DNA from: Actinomadura physcomitrii
GTDB lineage: Bacteria > Actinomycetota > Actinomycetes > Streptosporangiales > Streptosporangiaceae
Assembly (NCBI RefSeq): GCF_008923205.2
Contig: NZ_WBMS02000039.1
Location: forward strand, 35,686-99,685
DNA: 64,000 bases
Reading direction: 5' to 3'
The notes beneath the pieces were generated by a model that searched no databases, was not told where the DNA came from, and saw nothing but the letters and a program-made list of their open reading frames with translations. A program made the position numbers and the translations under genes. Positions 62,854 to 64,000 of this stretch are shown here, piece by piece (the first letter of the stretch is position 1; each line of letters starts with the position of its first letter).

Positions 62854-62943
62854 CGTCCCTCCTCAGCCCACCGGTACATCCCCCCAGAAACCAAGCCAAA
62901 TCCGCTTGACCTTCACACCCATGCGAGGCCCTACCGTCCCGGT

Positions 62944-63510
62944 ATGACCACCCGGACACCACAGCGACGCGCGACGATCGTCCACGGCTACGGCGCCACC
63001 CCCGCCGACCACTGGTTCGGCGACCTCGCCGGACAACTCCGCCGCGCCGGCGTCGCTACCACGATCCCCGCGCTCCCGGACCCGCTGGACCCCGACCCCG
63101 CCGCGTGGACGGCCGCCGTCCGCGCCGCCGCCGGCGCCCCCGACGAGAACTCGATCATCGTCGCGCACAGCCTCGGCTGTCTCACCGCCCTGCGCCACCT
63201 GCGCGCCCTCCCGGCCCCGTCGCGCCTCGGCACCCTCGTCCTGGTCGCCGGCTTCACCGAGCCGCTGCCCGCCCTCCCCGGACTGGACGCCTACATAGCG
63301 GACGGCTGCGACGTCGAGGGCCTCGCCGACCGCATCGACCACCTCACGGTCCTCCGCTCGGACGCGGACCCGGTCGTCCCACCCGGCCACACCGACCGCC
63401 TCGCCCGGCGGCTCGGCACCACCGCCGAGATCGTCCCCGGCGCAGGCCATTTCCTGGCCACCGAAGGCATCACGTCCCTCCCCCAGGCCCTGACCGCCGC
63501 CCTACCCTGA
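62944..63510 (+). CDS. RBBP9/YdeN-type serine hydrolase
   Basis: 188 residues from ATG 62944. RATIVHGYGATPADHWF opens the fold; nucleophile in VAHSLGCLTALRHL (Ser), Asp in LRSDADPVVP and His in VPGAGHFLATEG. A complete small alpha/beta hydrolase of about the family's usual length. Substrate unknown. Confidence 0.92.
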   Translation: MTTRTPQRRATIVHGYGATPADHWFGDLAGQLRRAGVATTIPALPDPLDPDPAAWTAAVRAAAGAPDENSIIVAHSLGCLTALRHLRALPAPSRLGTLVLVAGFTEPLPALPGLDAYIADGCDVEGLADRIDHLTVLRSDADPVVPPGHTDRLARRLGTTAEIVPGAGHFLATEGITSLPQALTAALP

Positions 63511-63593
63511 AACGATCAGGTGCCGCAGTCGGCGCGCTCGGTGCGGTCAGTGCGGTAGGCGCGATCGGCGCGGTTTCTCTGTCCCTGTCCTCA

Positions 63594-63632
63594 CATCCCC
63601 CCTTATCCACAGCCTGTGGATAAGGGGGGATG
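63594..63632. repeat. 39-bp perfect palindrome with DnaA-box-like arms
   Basis: CATCCCCCCTTATCCACAG (63594-63612), one central C, then its exact reverse complement (63614-63632). Each arm contains TTATCCACA, the classical DnaA-box sequence. It lies 83 bp after the hydrolase stop. Perfect 19-bp arms around a single base favour a protein-bound or cruciform DNA site over an RNA hairpin. Confidence 0.85.
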
Positions 63633-63748
63633 GTGCGAGCACCGAACATCCCCAAGCATGCGGCAGCACATGACGCATCAACCGCCCGACCTGAGTTCGC
63701 TCAGACGATCGGCCATGGGTTGCACACGTGCCGGAGGCCTTCAAGGGG

Positions 63749-63834
63749 GTGTTCGGCTGTTCTTCAAGGGGGTGTTCGGGTGTTCCTCGCGAGGAGTGTT
63801 CGGGTGTTCGAAAATCCACAAGAGGGGTGTTCGG
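63749..63834. repeat. Four iteron-like GTGTTCGG repeats
   Basis: GTGTTCGG starts at 63749, 63772, 63796 and 63827 (steps of 23, 24 and 31). Three copies extend to GTGTTCGGSTGTTC and are preceded by a G-rich run. Repeats of two to three helical turns look like protein-binding iterons. Confidence 0.75.
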
Positions 63835-63873
63835 GTGATGAGGTGGCGCTTGCGTACGGGGCCGCCCCTCCAA

Positions 63874-63926
63874 AGTCAAGGGCGCCTTCGGCGTCGCTAC
63901 GCGATGGACTTCGTCCACCCTTGACT
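63874..63926. repeat. 53-nt four-way-junction (cloverleaf) palindromic element
   Basis: Outer stem AGTCAAGGG (63874-63882) / CCCTTGACT (63918-63926). Inside, with no spare base, are three hairpins: CGCC-TTC-GGCG (63883-63893), TCGC-TAC-GCGA (63894-63904) and TGGAC-TTC-GTCCA (63905-63917). Every base outside three 3-base loops is paired. This is an intergenic structured element, not a tRNA: stems and loops are too short and there is no TTCRANY. Similar TCAAGGG...CCCTTGA elements seem familiar from actinomycete intergenic DNA, but I cannot confirm that here. Confidence 0.85.
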
Positions 63927-64000
63927 GTGGAGCCTCTGCGGCCCCTGGGCAGGTGTTGGGGGCCGGGGCCGCCGGCCCCGCCCCCCGGGGGCGCCCCCCC

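Noticed and set aside
63749..63834. CRISPR array
   Set aside because: Repeat units are only 8-14 bp, spacing is irregular, there are no unique spacers of uniform length and no cas genes.
63547..63924. Open frames of 100-125 codons across the terminal repeat region
   Set aside because: They read through the palindrome and iterons; the apparent peptide repeats (TPEH-like) are just the DNA repeats translated.
63874..63926. tRNA or tRNA-like gene
   Set aside because: 53 nt with 3-base loops, no T-loop consensus and no anticodon arm of normal size.

Overview
The window is very GC-rich DNA from a mycelial actinomycete. Several Actinobacteria-specific families point to this: two Scr1-type helix-turn-helix/DUF397 modules, a mycothiol-dependent (MDMPI-fold) enzyme, a DUF574-type SAM methyltransferase, a TAP-like secreted peptidase and a DUF7144 membrane protein. 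Thermomonosporaceae (an Actinomadura-like genus) is my best guess. That is inference from gene content, not a search result.

Layout. 0-2.4 kb: an anti-sigma-type ATPase diverging from an Scr1-type regulator followed by four tandem DUF397 genes. 2.4-7.4 kb: a broken RibD_C reductase, two small membrane proteins, an unknown protein paired with an HTH-ImmA/IrrE protease, then a STAS-GAF pair. 7.4-10 kb: a cold-shock island with a CarD-like small protein, cspA and a DEAD-box helicase; both cold-shock leaders hold notable hairpins. 10-14 kb: gene remnants, an AlkB homologue behind a LexA-box match, a mycothiol-type enzyme and a secreted peptidase. 13.9-15.5 kb: a second Scr1/DUF397 module. 16-24.4 kb: a cNMP-binding/cyclase-like fusion, an orphan histidine kinase, a LysR regulator facing a decayed transporter, a glycerophosphodiesterase, a membrane adenylyl cyclase and an amino-acid permease. 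24.6-25.3 kb: tRNA-Asp, tRNA-Phe, a strong terminator and an integrase remnant.

25.3-32.1 kb is the most coherent metabolic island: DUF1989 protein, old-yellow-enzyme ene-reductase, polysaccharide-deacetylase/cyclic-imidase-fold hydrolase, PucR regulator, NCS1 permease and asparaginase-type amidase. Together they would import, reduce, ring-open and deamidate a small cyclic imide or N-heterocycle. 32.1-36.7 kb holds a translationally coupled SNF2 helicase/SWIM pair and a methyltransferase. 36.7-44.4 kb: Tat-exported phospholipase C, Ser/Thr kinase, a 0.45-kb patchwork of three gene fragments, a VOC protein, a GH30 glycosidase and a methyltransferase. 44.5-54.5 kb: a class II UvrA paralogue, AraC/VOC pair, DUF574 methyltransferase, HpnB-like glycosyltransferase, K+ channel, secreted repeat protein, HtrA-like lipoprotease and DUF2267. 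54.6-63.5 kb: AMP nucleosidase beside a dehydrogenase fragment, a deleted Baeyer-Villiger-type monooxygenase, a frameshifted DUF6745 gene, arylsulfotransferase-like protein, S4 protein, acyltransferase, patatin and a small hydrolase.

The last 0.5 kb is non-coding and unusually structured: a 39-bp perfect palindrome with a DnaA-box-like core in each arm, four iteron-like repeats, and a 53-nt sequence that folds on paper into a four-way junction with no unpaired junction bases. About ten decayed genes lie in the window, so parts of it are under active gene loss.
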